From Atlantibacter hermannii (lineage in GTDB: Bacteria; Pseudomonadota; Gammaproteobacteria; Enterobacterales; Enterobacteriaceae): a stretch of 64,000 bases of DNA. Position 1 is the stretch's first letter, and the number at the start of each line of letters is the position of its first letter. Below the pieces are notes generated by a model that did no database searches, was not told the DNA's origin, and worked only from the letters and a program-made list of their open reading frames with translations. A program made the translations under genes and the position numbers. The stretch spans positions 2,604,001-2,668,000 of the forward strand of contig LR134136.1 in assembly GCA_900635495.1 (NCBI GenBank), read 5' to 3'. This document shows positions 62,005 to 64,000 of this stretch, in pieces.

Positions 62005-62565
62005 ATGCCATCTGTATACACGCTCAATGAGCTGCTCGGGTTGCTTGTATTTTCAGGAAAATATGAATTTCTTCACAATGATCTGGACTGCATGATCATT
62101 GCATGGGCTGAAGATCAAATTATCAAAGGAAATGATTCGGAGACTCTTTTAATCCTCGCTTCACTGGGGCTTGATAATCAACCTGAACGGGCCGAGGTTG
62201 AATTATATATGTCACGGTACATGGCAGAGCAGCAGATAAATCTTCCACCGCTAAAAACAGCAGCATTGGTCTGGATCAAGCTATTTATGAGTCAACTTTC
62301 CCAGTGCGCTTCCATCCATGATGCAGAGCAGAAAATGTATTTTCTGGTGTGTCATTGTCTTGAGCCTGACGTAAAGATTTTCACTGCGGTGGTCGACACC
62401 TTGAAATCGCTTTACTGGCATCTCTTTGATGAGTGGGAGGGACCTGGCACAAGCGAAGCCGTAAGGCTGGAGGAGTCAGAATTCTTTGAGTTGATTAATC
62501 GTGCCATATTGCCCTATTCACGTAAAATTGAGAACCCAGATTGGTTGGATCTGCTTGTTCGGTAA
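62005..62565 (+). CDS. orphan hypothetical protein
   Basis: The 186-residue acidic protein starts MPSVYTLNELLGLLVFSGKY behind GGAAAGGGAATATTAG. It has no signal peptide or membrane helix, several tryptophans, and looks all-helical. Base composition is lower in GC than the trp operon and backbone, in line with transfer. Size, acidity and isolation would suit an immunity-like or phage-derived protein, but I recognise no family. It is bracketed by repeat copies B and C. Confidence 0.7.
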   Translation: MPSVYTLNELLGLLVFSGKYEFLHNDLDCMIIAWAEDQIIKGNDSETLLILASLGLDNQPERAEVELYMSRYMAEQQINLPPLKTAALVWIKLFMSQLSQCASIHDAEQKMYFLVCHCLEPDVKIFTAVVDTLKSLYWHLFDEWEGPGTSEAVRLEESEFFELINRAILPYSRKIENPDWLDLLVR

Positions 62566-62670
62566 TTTTTTCCAGCGTCCTGAATGGTGCGACCTTAGCC
62601 CAGTTAATTGATGCATCGTGATGTTAGTAACGCCTTAACCAGTTGTGAGGACAATTGCGAACTTCCACTT

Positions 62671-62731
62671 CTCGCTCACAGCGGACATAGGCCAGACATC
62701 AGTCCGCTTTGTGCCAGGAGCGGACGTTTTG
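62671..62731 (+). repeat. dispersed repeat, copy C
   Basis: The copy starts CTCGCTCACAGCGGACATAG and ends with a hairpin GTCCGCT-N10-AGCGGAC then GTTTT. It is in the same orientation as copy B, about 810 bp away. Confidence 0.75.
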
Positions 62732-62799
62732 TTCGCTACGCTAGATCGATGAGTCAGAATTCAGAAGAGTAAATTCATTACCCGCTGGCTTTTCCAGTG

Positions 62800-63995
62800 C
62801 TACGTTAATGTTGTAGGGAAACCGTGCTGCTTCGCCGCCCACACTGTCGTCATAGCTAATATCAATAATATGATAATTGCAGGAGAGAAAGCGGTAGTCC
62901 CTAAGGCATCAAGCAATATACCGCCTATAATACCGCCCCCTGCAATGGCCAGATTCCAGGCCGTGACCAGCATTGACTGCGCTACATCAGCTGCATTGCC
63001 TGCCGCTCTTGCAATGGCTGTCTGAAATAATGTTGCAGCACCACCAAAAGACAGGCCCCAGACAGCAACTGCCATACAAACAGCAACAGGCATATCATTA
63101 AGCATTCCCAGCACAAACGCAGACAGGGCGAACAGTGCTTACCGATCAGCGTCAGCATGCGCAGATATCTGTCAACAAATACGCCGATAATCCAAATGCC
63201 TAATAAAGAAGCAACGCCAAATACCAGCAATATCAGGTCGGTTCGTTCGGCCATGTCCACAGATGCCAGAAATGACGCAATGTAAGTATAAAATATGTTA
63301 TGTGCCAGCACGAAAGTCAGTACCACAAACAACACCGTGCGGACGCCCGCAAGCGTGAAGACCTGACCAAGGGGCAGGCGCTTGCTGGCGGCCAGCCCCG
63401 AAAAGTCAGGCACCCGGATGCGAACCCATACCATCAGCCCCACAGCCATCACGCTCATGATACCGAAGCACATGCGCCATCCGACCAAGCTGCCAAGAAA
63501 GGTGCCAGCGGGCACACCAAGTGACAGCGCAAGCGGTGTACCAACCATCGCAATGGCAATAGCTCGTCCTTTCTTTTCTTCTGGCACCATACGTGCGGCA
63601 TAACCAGCCAGCAATGCCCACACAAGCCCGGCTGAAACGCCCGCAAGGAACCGTACCACCATCGTAATAACATAGTTAACAGAGAGCGCCGTGACGGTGT
63701 TAGCCACCACAAATCCTGCCAGCGCTGTCAGTAATAGCGGGCGACGGCGCACGCCCTGCGTGGCGGTCATAAGGGGAATGGCAGCCACGAGTGATCCGAC
63801 AGCGTAAAGCGTAACGCACTGTCCGGCCAGCGCGCCTGAAATATGCATGTCGGTACTAATCTGTGGAAGTAAACCGGCAGGCAAAGCCTCTGTCAGAATA
63901 GTTATGAAACCGGCCAGTGCGAGCGCCAGAAGCGCGGCAATGGGTAGCCGATCATGTTGAGTATTTTGACGCTGAGTGAGAGTTAAATCAGTCAT
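62800..63995 (-). pseudogene. MFS transporter, DHA1 type (frameshifted)
   Basis: This is a 12-helix exporter of the AraJ/YdhP-like DHA1 class, 398 residues after repair. The early motif LTEALPAGLLPQISTDMHIS and the segment RFLAGVSAGLVWALLAGYAARMVPEEKKGRAIAI are typical. The main frame from ATG 63995 shifts near 63139-63140, where one base is missing (GGTAAGCACTG); ALFALSAFVLGML and the helix-11 AADVAQSMLVTAWNLAIAGG continue in the next frame to 62800. Probably a sequencing error. The substrate is unknown; the start lies five bases inside the window edge. Confidence 0.85.
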
Positions 63996-64000
63996 AGTTG

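Noticed and set aside
61860..62731. The repeats as phage att sites or a CRISPR array
   Set aside because: There is no integrase or tRNA gene nearby, only two full copies, and they are about 800 bp apart with a gene between.

Overview
The window is chromosomal DNA of a member of the Enterobacteriaceae. Almost every gene from zntB to yciB has a recognisable E. coli counterpart of nearly the same length, in an order that follows the E. coli zntB-mppA-tyrR-psp-sap-fabI-rnb-pdeR-pyrF-acnA-cysB-topA-trp-ompW-yciB stretch. Several features point away from E. coli: an rpfF-type DSF synthase beside pdeR, a membrane GGDEF protein in place of the PAS-type dgcM, ybiI and zinT placed next to it, and loss of pgrR/ycjY, pspE, ycjM-W, ycjD, yciQ and yciGFE. 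This fits a relative of Enterobacter, Leclercia, Kosakonia or Cronobacter. I cannot name the species from the sequence alone.

Layout. 1-400: the anaerobically induced small RNA FnrS with its FNR box. 400-8.2 kb: zinc export (zntB), a diguanylate cyclase, ybiI with a small membrane ORF, Zur-regulated zinT, the murein-peptide recycling group mppA/mpaA/ycjG, and tpx. 8.2-15.3 kb: tyrR, ycjXF and the phage-shock genes pspDCBA with divergent pspF and a sigma-54 promoter. 15.3-20.6 kb: sapABCDF. 20.7-34.4 kb: fabI, yciW, rnb, the pdeR(rpfR)/rpfF pair, yciZ, yciT, osmB, yciH-pyrF, lapBA, pgpB, ribA. 34.5-47.9 kb: acnA, two small genes (one is ymiA), cysB, topA, yciN, sohB, yciK-btuR, rluB, yciO-rnm. 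47.9-54.7 kb: the trp operon with promoter/operator, leader peptide and attenuator. 55-58 kb: ompW, a cysteine-cluster protein, yciC, yciB.

At 58.04 kb, where E. coli continues into yciA-tonB, the sequence changes to an accessory region. It holds a TetR regulator divergent from an MFS exporter, a complete IS3-family (IS407-group-like) insertion with a 4-bp target duplication, a decayed gene remnant beside it, an orphan 186-codon gene bracketed by two copies of a roughly 60-bp repeat, and a second MFS exporter.

Thirteen single-base indels, nearly all in short homopolymers, break otherwise well conserved genes: ycjF, pspA, rnb, rpfF, pyrF, lapB, pgpB, acnA (twice), btuR, trpB and both MFS genes. 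Undoing one base at each site restores family length. Essential or central genes are affected, so I read these as sequencing errors, although they are entered as broken frames because that is what the sequence shows.

The most interesting system is the pdeR/rpfF pair. A fatty-acid (DSF/BDSF-type) signal synthase lies convergent to, and 6 bp from, a PAS-GGDEF-EAL c-di-GMP enzyme of the RpfR family. This suggests a complete quorum-sensing circuit of which E. coli keeps only the receptor half.
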